From positions 1-45,568 of IMG/VR virus record IMGVR_UViG_3300031631_000006: a DNA stretch of 45,568 nucleotides; one strand, written 5' to 3'. Each line of letters starts with the position of its first letter. The stretch's first letter is position 1. A program made the translations under genes and the position numbers. This DNA comes from a virus. Below, piece after piece: positions 8,978 through 17,687 of this stretch. The notes beneath the pieces are model-generated. The model was given only the letters and a program-made list of their open reading frames with translations, was not told the DNA's origin and did no database searches.

Positions 8978-9436
8978 CTATTTTACAAAACTGTTTAACA
9001 TAGATTCTATTTTATCAAACCTATCTTTATTATTATTAGTAGTAGTATTATTAGTATTATTAGTATTATTAGTATTAACATCATCAGAGGGAAACATTGT
9101 ACCATTAATATAACCTTTCATTATATCATCTCTGAATGAACTATTTCCTGTTATATGTATCATTCTATCTAAAAATAATAATTTAGAAAAATGCTTTCTA
9201 AGTTTAGTAATAAAAGCTATATCCAAGGAAAGATAGTTTTCTTCATTATCTAAATCAAAACTAGATAAAGCTGCCTCAAATCCAATCTCATACTCTGCAA
9301 CTTCATTAATACTATTAGTTATAAAATTATTATATATTTTGCCCTTGGGTAATGTTTTAATAATTTTCTGTAATTTAATATTGATTAATTTTTTATCTAC
9401 TTTTTGCTGATCTATAGTATATTTATTAGCTACCAT
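8978..9436 (-). CDS. Unknown protein with Asn/Thr repeat linker
   Basis: 152 residues, not recognised. The first 110 residues look helical and charged. A low-complexity NTNNTNNTNN stretch (about residues 120-135) joins a short C-terminal helix. Its start overlaps the end of the 9426-9944 gene by 11 nt, indicating translational coupling and a shared transcript. Confidence 0.65.
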   Translation of the reverse strand: MVANKYTIDQQKVDKKLINIKLQKIIKTLPKGKIYNNFITNSINEVAEYEIGFEAALSSFDLDNEENYLSLDIAFITKLRKHFSKLLFLDRMIHITGNSSFRDDIMKGYINGTMFPSDDVNTNNTNNTNNTTTNNNKDRFDKIESMLNSFVK

Positions 9437-9944
9437 TTGTATATTCCTTATCTACTTTTAATGTACTAAGACAGGTCTTTAATGCAAACTGTAGTTTATC
9501 AATAAAAGCAATATTATTTTCTACTACTACTACCTTGTAATCTATGTCTTCATATACATCATTAAACTCATATAGTTCTATTTCTATTAAAGAATCTTGA
9601 TCTTTTTTAGATAAAGTATTAAAACTACGCTGTTCTTTGATATACATGGAATTTTTATTTATTAATTTAGTTACATTCTTTGTTAAGATTAATAAATCAG
9701 ACTTTATAGCTGTTAATCGCTCTAAATAAGCAGTACTAAGCACTAAAACCTCTAATAACGAATTTATTCTATATTTTACAGATTTCTTTTTTGAAAATAT
9801 ACTTTTATATTCTTTTTTAAGATTTATTAAACTCTTAATCTCTGTTTTCTTAAAAACGACTTTTACTTGCTTATTTAGCTTCTTTAGACTAGTTAAAGAA
9901 CTTTTATAAGAACTGCTTTTTTTAATTGAAGTCATGAATCTCAC
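9426..9944 (-). CDS. Unknown coiled-coil-like protein
   Basis: 172 residues, not recognised. It is almost entirely Lys/Leu/Ile/Ser-rich helix with heptad-like spacing and no Cys clusters, consistent with a coiled coil. The N-terminus MRFMTSIKKSSSYKSS is very basic, and MTSIKK is a possible internal start. It overlaps the downstream 8978-9436 gene by 11 nt. These two may act as a pair, which is inference from overlap only. Confidence 0.6.
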   Translation of the reverse strand: MRFMTSIKKSSSYKSSLTSLKKLNKQVKVVFKKTEIKSLINLKKEYKSIFSKKKSVKYRINSLLEVLVLSTAYLERLTAIKSDLLILTKNVTKLINKNSMYIKEQRSFNTLSKKDQDSLIEIELYEFNDVYEDIDYKVVVVENNIAFIDKLQFALKTCLSTLKVDKEYTNGS

Positions 9945-10020
9945 TTATTATTCACTATTAAACTGATAAGAATTATTTTACATATTAATATTACACTAAT
10001 TATTTTATATAATTAAATTA

Positions 10021-10054
10021 CAGATCCCCCTTGTGGGGAGACTTTGAGTCTCTG
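10021..10054. other. Compact structured intergenic element
   Basis: Outer pair CAGA (10021-10024) with TCTG (10051-10054) encloses two small hairpins: CCCC/GGGG (27-30 with 35-38) and GACT/AGTC (40-43 with 47-50). This is a minimal three-way junction. It lies in the 179-nt gap between folE and the 9426-9944 gene, and is GC-rich against a very AT-rich background. No T-run follows on the minus strand. Function unknown. Confidence 0.4.
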
Positions 10055-10123
10055 TGAAGCAAGAAAAGAACTTAGTTAATAAGCTAAAAAAGCCTTTAAA
10101 TAGGAAGTTCACTGATTAGATTT

Positions 10124-10729
10124 TTAAAACTTCATTTTTATTAATGACAAAACTTCTGTTTTAAGACTATTTACTTCACTAGCTTCTAGTGAATTATCAG
10201 TTCTAATAGTAGAAAATACCATGTCAGAATCGCTTTCAATACCACGACTAGAGCAACAACTATGTACAGCCTGAGTAATAACCATTAAAAACTTAGGTTT
10301 TGCTGCATTAAATAGAGCATCAGCTATGTCTCTAGTCAAAAATTCTTGTAAAGTAGGTTTTTTAGCTATAAACTTAACTGTTCTTGGTATTTTAGATAAT
10401 CCTAATAGACTATCATTGGGTAAGTAAGCTACATGAGCAATTCCCATAAAAGGAAAAAAATGATGCATACATAGTGAAGAATACCTTATAGATCTAACAA
10501 TAGGCATACCATCAACTATTTCTTCATCAAAACTCGTCAAAACACCTATATCATTATTCATGTTTTCAGTAAATTCTTTCCAGGCGGTTACTATTCTCAT
10601 AGGCGTATCTTTTAAGTGTATATCTAATCTACTATCCATTTTATCATATACACCGAGTATTCCTAGTACATCTTTAATTTTTTCAGCTGCTTCAATAAGT
10701 TTTGGATTCATCTTGTCTTCTGGTTTCAT
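10124..10729 (-). CDS. folE: GTP cyclohydrolase I
   Basis: It converts GTP to 7,8-dihydroneopterin triphosphate, the first step of both folate and 7-deazaguanine (queuosine/preQ0) synthesis. 201 residues, about normal length. Zinc ligands are visible: Cys87 in SLCMHHFFPF with His89/His90, and Cys158 in the AVHSCCSSRG motif. The GLSKIPR and QEFLTRDIA segments are also typical. With queE at the right end of the window and a TGT/DpdA-family gene at 27.7-30.7 kb, its likely job is supplying a deazaguanine base for DNA modification rather than folate; this is inference. It lies downstream of small unknown genes in one direction. Confidence 0.93.
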   Translation of the reverse strand: MKPEDKMNPKLIEAAEKIKDVLGILGVYDKMDSRLDIHLKDTPMRIVTAWKEFTENMNNDIGVLTSFDEEIVDGMPIVRSIRYSSLCMHHFFPFMGIAHVAYLPNDSLLGLSKIPRTVKFIAKKPTLQEFLTRDIADALFNAAKPKFLMVITQAVHSCCSSRGIESDSDMVFSTIRTDNSLEASEVNSLKTEVLSLIKMKF

Positions 10730-10756
10730 TCTATACTCCCTTTATTAAAGGTATTA

Positions 10757-11212
10757 TTATTCTAAATTAATATTTAACTTATTACCTAAATCTGTTATTA
10801 TTTCAGCACCACAGCTAATCCACAGTACTTGTAAAAATTCGGAATCAAATATTATTTTTCGTTCTGAATTTTCTAATACATTTTCTTTTGTTGAATTTGG
10901 ACCTGTTATAGATAACATAAAAGGTGTGTATCGTAATTTAAATTTATCAGGAATCAATGGTACAAATATGTATCCTGCTGCCTCTTTAATTCCTAGCTCA
11001 CCCACTTTATAAATTCTAAAGTATAAAGAATTACAATTAATTGCAGTAATTATAGGATTACTAATAGCGGATAATGAATAAATAAATACAGATTTTTCTA
11101 AGTCTAATACAAGTACACTGCTATAATCAGTAGGATAAATTACTTTATTAGGAAAAACCTGCCAGTTATTCGTAATGTATTGAATTATTTTTTTATCTTT
11201 TTTATATATCAT
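10757..11212 (-). CDS. Unknown protein
   Basis: 151 residues, not recognised. It has mixed alpha/beta character with several hydrophobic strands, including VLVLDLEKSVFIYSLSAIS, and no nuclease, zinc or nucleotide motif. Its start abuts the 11218-11454 gene (6 nt gap) in the same direction, between folE and the sliding clamp. It is probably co-transcribed with both. Confidence 0.6.
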   Translation of the reverse strand: MIYKKDKKIIQYITNNWQVFPNKVIYPTDYSSVLVLDLEKSVFIYSLSAISNPIITAINCNSLYFRIYKVGELGIKEAAGYIFVPLIPDKFKLRYTPFMLSITGPNSTKENVLENSERKIIFDSEFLQVLWISCGAEIITDLGNKLNINLE

Positions 11213-11217
11213 TATTA

Positions 11218-11454
11218 CTATACCTTTTTAACAAATGCCATCTTACCAATAGGTATATCACTATTAATATGCACACCAAAACCGAAGAAACTACCTGCTA
11301 AATTATCACTAAATATTTCTTTTATTTTTAATACGGGATTAAAATGGTCAGATAATTTATTAAAAAGTGTCCCCAAACTACTAATATTAATTTTTATAAG
11401 ATTCTTAATATAACTTATATCTATTGTATCTATTTCTTTAAGATAAACTATCAT
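11218..11454 (-). CDS. Unknown small protein
   Basis: 78 residues, not recognised. It starts MIVYLKEIDTID and ends with a Gly/Phe-rich segment (SFFGFGVHINSD) and a basic tail. No clear domain. It lies 17 nt downstream of the sliding clamp gene and is probably in its operon. Confidence 0.55.
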   Translation of the reverse strand: MIVYLKEIDTIDISYIKNLIKINISSLGTLFNKLSDHFNPVLKIKEIFSDNLAGSFFGFGVHINSDIPIGKMAFVKKV

Positions 11455-11470
11455 TATACTATTCTCCTAA

Positions 11471-12556
11471 CTAAGAGATTGATGCTACAGGTGCTATACA
11501 TTCTGTAATATATTGCTTATTAGTAGCTGTTAATTTATAAAAATTTCCTTTTTTACTAATCTTCATAGTAGTATTTTTTCCATGCGAGCAAGCATTAAGG
11601 ATATTAACAAACATTATTAAGGGCAAACTCAAACTTTTATTACCTATTGTATTTTCTAATAAAGTAAAATTATCCTCCGATACTCCAAAACTTGTTTTAA
11701 GTTTAAAATTAAGTTTTTTACCTTTTATATTTAGTTTAAGGAGATCTGCACCCTCACAAGTAACACTTAATGAATCAATCCATTTTATTAATTTGTTATT
11801 ATCAAATACAATCTTTCCTTCTGTATAATTACTTTCAGGCAATGCAGAATATGCATTTTTTACCATATTACCTCCTTCCTGCAAAGAAGGAAGACTAGCA
11901 TCTATATTAACACTAGATATTAATATAGAATTATCTGATATAGACAATTTAGTATTACTATCTAAAAATGAAAATATATCTTTTAAAGTTTTTAGATTAG
12001 TCATAAAAGAAAATGGTTTATCTGATACAGAAATGTTAGATCTTAAAAATATACAATGCACTGAATCTGCTAATCCTATTACAAATTCATCTTTTGTATT
12101 AACAATATTAACAGGCACATAATCTATCTCATCTACTGGATAAAAAGCAGCATCACATATCATTTTTTTAAAGATACCAACACCTTTTGATTTTAATTTT
12201 ATATTTTTAATACTTTTAAAATCCGGTTTTTCAATATCCTCTGCATTAACACTCGAGCAATGTAATTTATGCTTAGTTCCTGAATTTACTTCAAGTACAT
12301 GTTTTGTTTTTGAAAAACTTATTTCTGCTTTTCTTAGTAATAATAAATTTTCAAATAAACTGGCTTGTAAAGATAATTTACCTGGTTTAACATCTTTGGC
12401 AGGAATAGTATACTTAAAATATGATAAAGAATTTACAACAGTAGAGGCAGTATCATCTTCGTTAAAAAGAAAATATATTTTTTCTGGTTTTCCTGCAATT
12501 TTATTAATTGCCTTTATAGCTACTTGTAAATCTTCTTTCCTAATTGTTGCTTTCAT
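11471..12556 (-). CDS. dnaN: DNA polymerase sliding clamp (DnaN-like)
   Basis: 361 residues, matching the three-domain bacterial beta clamp (about 366). Bacterial DnaN clamps form a ring on DNA that tethers polymerases and other proteins. The N-terminus MKATIRKEDLQVAIKAINKI and the repeated beta-alpha-beta pattern fit a divergent DnaN; the C-terminus (ECIAPVASIS) differs from the usual MPMRL-type ending. Context supports it: directly downstream of DnaB, with a matching DnaX-type clamp loader at 35.5-38 kb. Assignment rests on length, N-terminal pattern and context. Confidence 0.7.
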   Translation of the reverse strand: MKATIRKEDLQVAIKAINKIAGKPEKIYFLFNEDDTASTVVNSLSYFKYTIPAKDVKPGKLSLQASLFENLLLLRKAEISFSKTKHVLEVNSGTKHKLHCSSVNAEDIEKPDFKSIKNIKLKSKGVGIFKKMICDAAFYPVDEIDYVPVNIVNTKDEFVIGLADSVHCIFLRSNISVSDKPFSFMTNLKTLKDIFSFLDSNTKLSISDNSILISSVNIDASLPSLQEGGNMVKNAYSALPESNYTEGKIVFDNNKLIKWIDSLSVTCEGADLLKLNIKGKKLNFKLKTSFGVSEDNFTLLENTIGNKSLSLPLIMFVNILNACSHGKNTTMKISKKGNFYKLTATNKQYITECIAPVASIS

Positions 12557-12578
12557 TTAAATAATTCTCCTGTTTAAA

Positions 12579-13937
12579 TTAAATATCATCCTCATTTGGT
12601 ATATCTCCATCATTATCGTCATCATTATCGTCATCATAATCATCATACCCTTCTTCAACATGATTAGACATTTTAAAATATTTTAATTCTGTTTTTAATT
12701 TAAAGGGTGTTGGGTTTTGATTTCTTGCTTTAGGCTGTCTAACTGTTATATATCCTAACTCATTTATTTCTTCTGCGGTTTCATTCCATACAAAAGAATT
12801 TGACGCATTTTCAGTGAGTGCCCTTGCGTAACGAACTCTGTTTGTATCTTCATCTAACTGAGCAAGTAATGCTATTATTGTTTGGTTATTAGTAGCATAA
12901 GCTTTTGCGTACCTACTTGCCATATTTAAACTTTTTTGATCATCATTATCTAGAGGAGCTAATAAAGATATATAATCTATATATACTACATCATAATTAC
13001 TGGTTTTTAAAGCAGTTAAAACATCTACTAAAGTATGTTCAGGTTCAGGTACATAAAATTCTAAACACTCTGGGCTATCATTTGATTGTACAAATTTAGA
13101 TAATTTTTTTATTATTTTCTTTTTATATTTTCCAAAGTTTTTAATAAGAGTTGATATTTCAATACTCAATAAATTGGATGCCATTCTTAATAACATCTGT
13201 TCTTTACTCATTTCCAGGGGCACAAAACATACTCTAGCACCTGCATTTTTCATATTAATTGCAAGCTGGAGTGATAAGGTCGATTTACCCGCACTAGACT
13301 TAGCTGATATCAATAAGTATGAATCTCTAGGAATACCTATATTAATACTGTCGAAATCTCTAAACCCTGTCGGTATAAAAAAATGATTTTTTAATTTAGA
13401 TTGAAATTCAGTTAAAGTATCTTTAATATTCTTTTTATTTAATTTAAATATCGAGCCCGTTTGAGACTTTAAAGTTTTAATCTTATCAATAGTAACGAAC
13501 ATCCCATCAAAGATTTTTTCTAATTCGTTACTATCTAAATCTTCTTTACCTAATTTATCGGTTAAATAGTTTTGTATTTCTATAAGATTTACTTGTTTAG
13601 CATCATCTATTAAACTATCAATTAGTACAGAATACTCTTCAAAATTTGAGGGTAAACCAATAGAAGAATCATGTTTTTTTAATTTTTTACGTTTTACTTC
13701 TCTAGCTCTTAGTCTTCTTCTAACTTCTAAAGGAAGAGTAGTATCTACTATTAATTCCTTCCATGTTAGTATTCTTCCTTTCTTAGCATAATAAGAATTT
13801 AATCTTCTAAAAGCATGTTTATAAAATTCATTTGTAAAATGATCTTCCTTTAAAGAAGCTAAGACTCTTTCATTTATTTTTCGTCTTTTTTTATTACATA
13901 TAGATTTTATTATTAAATGATCCACCCATTGTTCCAC
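12579..13937 (-). CDS. dnaB: Replicative DNA helicase, DnaB family
   Basis: A ring helicase that unwinds DNA ahead of the fork. 452 residues. A helical N-terminal domain (1-150) and linker lead to the RecA-like core: Walker A SAKSSAGKST (211-220), FVPLEMSKEQ just after it, and Walker B VVYIDYISLL (about 315). A later QPKARNQNP segment fits the arginine-finger region. The tail is strongly acidic (Asp/Asn rich, last 25 residues). The ATG at 13937 lies 12 nt downstream of the 13949-14635 gene, so they are co-transcribed. No intein here, although this is a common intein target. Confidence 0.92.
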   Translation of the reverse strand: MEQWVDHLIIKSICNKKRRKINERVLASLKEDHFTNEFYKHAFRRLNSYYAKKGRILTWKELIVDTTLPLEVRRRLRAREVKRKKLKKHDSSIGLPSNFEEYSVLIDSLIDDAKQVNLIEIQNYLTDKLGKEDLDSNELEKIFDGMFVTIDKIKTLKSQTGSIFKLNKKNIKDTLTEFQSKLKNHFFIPTGFRDFDSINIGIPRDSYLLISAKSSAGKSTLSLQLAINMKNAGARVCFVPLEMSKEQMLLRMASNLLSIEISTLIKNFGKYKKKIIKKLSKFVQSNDSPECLEFYVPEPEHTLVDVLTALKTSNYDVVYIDYISLLAPLDNDDQKSLNMASRYAKAYATNNQTIIALLAQLDEDTNRVRYARALTENASNSFVWNETAEEINELGYITVRQPKARNQNPTPFKLKTELKYFKMSNHVEEGYDDYDDDNDDDNDGDIPNEDDI

Positions 13938-13948
13938 GAATTTCCCCT

Positions 13949-14635
13949 CTATTCTTTAGTTTTAAGCTTATTAACAATAGGTGACAATAAAGTTTTTATA
14001 TCATCAGTAAATACAGGGTACTGAATATCATTATCAGATTTAACAGTTACATATTCATTATTCATATTTTCACCACCTGATAGATTTATCATACCTGATA
14101 GCGGATATCTTAAAAAATTATCAAAATAATTAACTGCATTAGTACCTGCTACTACAACCAGTCTTAAAGCATTAGGGAAAGCGTCTATTATAGATCTTAT
14201 TTTATATATTCTTTCATACTGAGGAACTACATTATGAATAATAACTAAATTAGGTTTTATAAAACATTTTAAATTATCTGAATAATCAGAATTAATCCAT
14301 TTCCACTCTATATTTTTTATATTATTCATTATAGAGTATTGAATAAGTGAAGCTGTCTCTAAAGCAAGATAATCATTTGGTTCTGATGAAATACCTATGA
14401 TATGGGGCTTAATAGTTTTCATATGACATAAACTATGGTATATCTTATGTTGAGTACTACTAGGTATTCTTACTACTTGCCTGTCATTGATGTTACCTAT
14501 TTTTAGATTTCTTTTAACTGTTACAGGACTAGCCCTGTAATTCTTAAATAATTCGACGGGGTTAAATCTAGCATATGCATAATGAGGAACTCTTCTAGAT
14601 TTTAATATCTTATTAAAATTTGCTATAGTTAACAT
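13949..14635 (-). CDS. Unknown protein beside DnaB (helicase-associated?)
   Basis: 228 residues. The middle reads like a Rossmann/P-loop-derived fold (PHIIGISSEPNDYLALETAS; LVIIHNVV; RLVVVAGTNAVNYFDNFL), but no intact Walker A (GxxxxGKS/T) is present. Phage helicase loaders are AAA+ ATPases encoded next to DnaB. This protein has the position and strand pattern but lacks the nucleotide-binding lysine, so a degenerate loader or a DnaB partner is only a guess. A CGTTTA-type motif lies at 14666-14672. Confidence 0.55.
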   Translation of the reverse strand: MLTIANFNKILKSRRVPHYAYARFNPVELFKNYRASPVTVKRNLKIGNINDRQVVRIPSSTQHKIYHSLCHMKTIKPHIIGISSEPNDYLALETASLIQYSIMNNIKNIEWKWINSDYSDNLKCFIKPNLVIIHNVVPQYERIYKIRSIIDAFPNALRLVVVAGTNAVNYFDNFLRYPLSGMINLSGGENMNNEYVTVKSDNDIQYPVFTDDIKTLLSPIVNKLKTKE

Positions 14636-14663
14636 AAGTATCCTTTAATATAAATGTATTATA

Positions 14664-14927
14664 TTAAACGTTTTTATTTTTCAATATCCCATTATATTTA
14701 TTATTCCAAGTAGTTAATATCTCTATAATATCATTACCATCTTCTTCTGAGTAATCATCCCTATCAGATATTGATTTTGCATAAGCTTTTATCTCATCCC
14801 TTGTTATAGGGTATGCCCAGGAGTGAAAAGAGGATAATAGGATGTCATTATCATATTCATAAGTTTCAGCAGCAGCTACAGTATCTAATATTTCATTTAA
14901 AGGTATCTCTATCATTCTTACTCTCAT
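14664..14927 (-). CDS. Unknown small acidic protein
   Basis: 87 residues, not recognised. It is acidic and helical, with a DRDDYSEEDGNDIIEIL stretch near the middle, and no Cys. It is closely packed between the SEC-C and 13949-14635 genes. Confidence 0.55.
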   Translation of the reverse strand: MRVRMIEIPLNEILDTVAAAETYEYDNDILLSSFHSWAYPITRDEIKAYAKSISDRDDYSEEDGNDIIEILTTWNNKYNGILKNKNV

Positions 14928-14942
14928 AATATAGCCTTATTA

Positions 14943-15223
14943 TTATTTATTATTAGCATCTTTATACTTATAAGCTGTAGTTTTCTTTACTTTAGTTAGT
15001 AAACAACACTTTTTAAATTTCTTACCTGATTTACAAGGACACAAGTCATTAACACCTATATCAAAAGATTTAACAATAGTACGGCCTTTTAGCTTTCTCT
15101 TATCTTTTTTTACCCTTGTATTTAAACTCTGCATATTGTGTATCATTAGTGATGTTATTTCTCCTTCTTCTTCGTTCTTTGTCGATTCATATTTTCTTAT
15201 TGGGGCCGTAATTTAATCCTCAT
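14943..15223 (-). CDS. SEC-C zinc-motif protein, probable 5' frameshift
   Basis: It ends with the SEC-C motif LCPCKSGKKFKKCC (three-Cys plus Cys/His zinc binder, as at the SecA C-terminus; in small phage proteins its role is unknown). A frame from ATG 15146 gives 67 residues, but its only AAGGAG lies 16 nt upstream, too far. The same frame is open upstream as IRKYESTKNEEEGEITSL. An ATG at 15223, placed right after the stop of the HAD gene (TAGATG), reads MRIKLRP and then stops. One extra base in the four-G run at 15202-15205 would join them into 93 residues. So the true start is probably 15223, with a 1-nt discrepancy. Confidence 0.65.
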
Positions 15224-15586
15224 CTATTTTAAATTAAAAAATTTTCTTATTTCAGCCCAGTCAACATATGATCTATGTCCTTTTCTTCTTATTAAAGGAC
15301 ACCCAAAAGCAGCATCATCAATATATAGTGAAGCATAAGCTTTAGGAGAACCATTCCAAAACTTTTGTGTAGGATTCTCATTTACACCCAAGAATGTAAT
15401 ACCATTTTTAGTACAATATTCATATGCTTCTTTAAGAGGTATACCTATTCTAACAGTCCATAAAATAATCTCATTCCCCATTTTCTGTAAATCAAGTATA
15501 GTCTCTATAGCTAATGGAACAGGATCTCCTATTTCTGGAAATTCATTCTCAACTATAGTACCATCAAAATCAATAGCAATAATCAC
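15224..15586 (-). CDS. HAD-superfamily phosphatase-like protein
   Basis: 120 residues. The catalytic motif AIDFDGTIV has nucleophile Asp6 and acid Asp8. A LWTVR motif follows, with a late IDDAAFGCPL for the metal-binding aspartates, as in the small BT0820-like HAD group. The GTG at 15586 is chosen over a longer frame to 15640: it has AAGGA 9 nt upstream and avoids overlapping the next gene. The likely reaction is phosphomonoester hydrolysis; the substrate is unknown. The neighbouring thyX and tmk make a nucleotide substrate conceivable. Confidence 0.8.
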   Translation of the reverse strand: MIIAIDFDGTIVENEFPEIGDPVPLAIETILDLQKMGNEIILWTVRIGIPLKEAYEYCTKNGITFLGVNENPTQKFWNGSPKAYASLYIDDAAFGCPLIRRKGHRSYVDWAEIRKFFNLK

Positions 15587-15602
15587 AATATTAATTCCTT
15601 TA

Positions 15603-15968
15603 TTATATTTTAGTAAAATCAGTATTAACTTCCAACTCATGTTTTTCAGAAAATTTTATTAAATCATTGAAACTAAGTTTATCTTTTTTATTAATAACAA
15701 GACTCATTAGTTCTGAACAACAATCCAATTGAACATGCTTATCAATATCTTTATACCTCATAAATAACATTGTACCTTTCGAAGACATAAGAATTGAAAC
15801 ATACTCATAATTAAAGGATATAATAGGTTTAATTTCAAAATAAGAATAAAACCAAGTAGACTTCTTTTTTTTGATTAACTCAGCAAATCTCCTTGATACA
15901 AAAATAAATTTTCTTGGATTTCCATGCACGTTAAAACTAATATGGTAATTTGAATAAAATCTATTCAT
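15603..15968 (-). CDS. Unknown protein
   Basis: 121 residues, not recognised. The N-terminal half is rich in aromatic and beta-prone residues (YHISFNVHG, FYSYFEIKP) with a basic patch (SRRFAELIKKKKS). No catalytic motif. It lies between the HAD phosphatase and the 15993-16226 gene, all in one direction. Confidence 0.6.
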   Translation of the reverse strand: MNRFYSNYHISFNVHGNPRKFIFVSRRFAELIKKKKSTWFYSYFEIKPIISFNYEYVSILMSSKGTMLFMRYKDIDKHVQLDCCSELMSLVINKKDKLSFNDLIKFSEKHELEVNTDFTKI

Positions 15969-15992
15969 ACCTAATACCTTTTTATTTTCTTT

Positions 15993-16226
15993 TTATTTAG
16001 GTAAGTTCCAGCCATACCAAAAACCTTTAACAGGGCAATCTTCTGGATTTTCTCTAGCACGTTTAATAGCTTTATCAATCTCATGTTTAGTAAATAAAGC
16101 AGGGAACGCTTCACTGTATTCACTTACCATAACAGGATAATAAGAATCTGTTGAACCAAATTTTCTCTTAGTATTCTTAACACTTTCTTTTAATGATATT
16201 CTACTTTTCATTTTTATTATTATCAT
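15993..16226 (-). CDS. Unknown small protein
   Basis: 77 residues, not recognised. It has a helical basic middle (ALFTKHEIDKAIKRARENPE) and a C-terminal GFWYGWNLPK. The start is uncertain: ATG 16226 has AAGG immediately before it, and ATG 16211 (MKSRISL) is the alternative. It is directly downstream of thyX. Confidence 0.55.
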   Translation of the reverse strand: MIIIKMKSRISLKESVKNTKRKFGSTDSYYPVMVSEYSEAFPALFTKHEIDKAIKRARENPEDCPVKGFWYGWNLPK

Positions 16227-16238
16227 CCTTATTATTAG

Positions 16239-16859
16239 TTAACTATCAAATATTACAGGTAAAATAGTTCTTAATTCATCTCTTAGAGGAATCATTAATG
16301 AACTCATTTGCGGGTGTGCCTTTGTAGAACATCTAAGATCAAAAATATGACCCCATTCCCTCAAATTTGCCATAACTACAATCTCAGTTTTTAGACTATT
16401 TGGAAGAAGCTCTCTAGCTTGTTCAGGTCTCCATTTATTATTTAGTAATTTTTTGTAATCCTCTTCTGCTTTTCTCATTGAAGTTGCCCATATTAGTTCT
16501 GCTATAGTAATATTATCAAATTTATTTTCGGATAAAATTGGATTTGTCCAAACAGGTCTAATAAATTCCATAGTTCCATCATATCTAACATACCTTGTTG
16601 ATTCCTGTGCAAAACTACACATTCTATGTCTCACAAGTTCATGGGTTACACCACGATTAGTTTTAAATTTTACAGTAATGTTTCCAAATTCTAACATTGC
16701 ATGATGCCCTCTATCTTTCAACATCTTAACAAATTTCTCAGATGACTCAGGAGTTATTTTATCTTGACTTTGATAACAAGTTCTTCCTGCTACTTCTAAT
16801 ATTGATATACCTTTATTAGGAAGATCTAAAATTTCATATCCTTGTTCAATAATTTTCAT
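16239..16859 (-). CDS. thyX: FAD-dependent thymidylate synthase
   Basis: It makes dTMP from dUMP using methylene-tetrahydrofolate, NADPH and FAD. 206 residues, normal for a tetramer subunit. The signature RHR-x7-S is exact: Arg77-His-Arg79 and Ser87 (RHRMCSFAQESTRY). A conserved RQ/RELLP segment (EQARELLPNSLKTE) and the C-terminal LRCSTKAHPQ are also present. Its start overlaps the end of the HNH gene by 4 nt (ATGA), so translation is coupled. With tmk 1.1 kb upstream it forms a thymidine nucleotide supply unit suited to a very AT-rich genome. Confidence 0.95.
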   Translation of the reverse strand: MKIIEQGYEILDLPNKGISILEVAGRTCYQSQDKITPESSEKFVKMLKDRGHHAMLEFGNITVKFKTNRGVTHELVRHRMCSFAQESTRYVRYDGTMEFIRPVWTNPILSENKFDNITIAELIWATSMRKAEEDYKKLLNNKWRPEQARELLPNSLKTEIVVMANLREWGHIFDLRCSTKAHPQMSSLMIPLRDELRTILPVIFDS

Positions 16860-17665
16860 ATTTTTATTCCTTTTATAAATATTTCATTGTATCTAGTTCC
16901 TGGAATTTTACTTCCTTTTAAAATAGATAAATTTAAATTATTTTTCTTTATTAAGTATTTAACAGCAGTCAAAAATATATATCTATATGAATAATTAAAA
17001 CGTTTAACCATCTTATTAGTTACTTTCTTTTTTGTAGTTATTTTTTCTAAAAAAATTAATAAAGTATTTCTTTTATCATAAACAGGATGGCTTTTACTAT
17101 AAACAGGGTTACCCGTAATAAAAATATGCTCACCCTTATCAACTTTTTTCTTTTGAAGAACTTTTTGTTTAATAGATACTTTTTTTGAAATTTCTTTATT
17201 TTTCATAGGATTATTAGTTACTGTATGGTGTGTTCCTTCTTTTACTTCTTTTCTTAAAGTTTTACTAAGTTTTTTATACCTTCTTTTTCTATCTTCATCA
17301 CTGATATTATTAGCGTGTAATCTAGAATGTTCACTCCTTAATTTAATATTTAAATTAGATTTAGAATCATTCCAATGATTTTCATTTTTATGATGAATAT
17401 CCCATCTTTCAAATTTTTCAGAAATAGGTAATTTAGGAAGTTTCCAATTATAACTTTTATTAAATATAAAAAAGAATACTTGATGCTTAAATAAGCCTAC
17501 TATAATTCTACTTTTATGTTTTATTTTAAACTTAGCTTTACCATCTTTAGTAAATAAACAATTATCACATTCTGTACCTTCTTCATATTCTAAAGGAACA
17601 CAACACTTCTTACATTTCTTACACTTATTTAAAAGAATCTTACTGTTCAATGTTATATTTGACAT
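16856..17665 (-). CDS. HNH homing endonuclease between thyX and DUF1653 gene
   Basis: 269 residues from ATG 17665, which has AAAGGAC 8 nt upstream; a longer frame to 17704 overlaps the neighbour and has no ribosome site. N-terminal CxxC pairs (CKKCKKCC, CDNC) form a zinc ribbon. HNH core: WDIHHKNENHWNDSKSN, then SEHSRLH. Next comes a NUMOD3-like motif (TNNPMKNKEISKKVS), a DNA-binding module of phage homing endonucleases, and a basic C-terminus. Free-standing HNH genes spread by cutting unoccupied alleles near their own site; thyX is a plausible flanking target. Confidence 0.85.
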   Translation of the reverse strand: MSNITLNSKILLNKCKKCKKCCVPLEYEEGTECDNCLFTKDGKAKFKIKHKSRIIVGLFKHQVFFFIFNKSYNWKLPKLPISEKFERWDIHHKNENHWNDSKSNLNIKLRSEHSRLHANNISDEDRKRRYKKLSKTLRKEVKEGTHHTVTNNPMKNKEISKKVSIKQKVLQKKKVDKGEHIFITGNPVYSKSHPVYDKRNTLLIFLEKITTKKKVTNKMVKRFNYSYRYIFLTAVKYLIKKNNLNLSILKGSKIPGTRYNEIFIKGIKI

Positions 17666-17687
17666 AACAGTTGTCCTTTTATTATTG

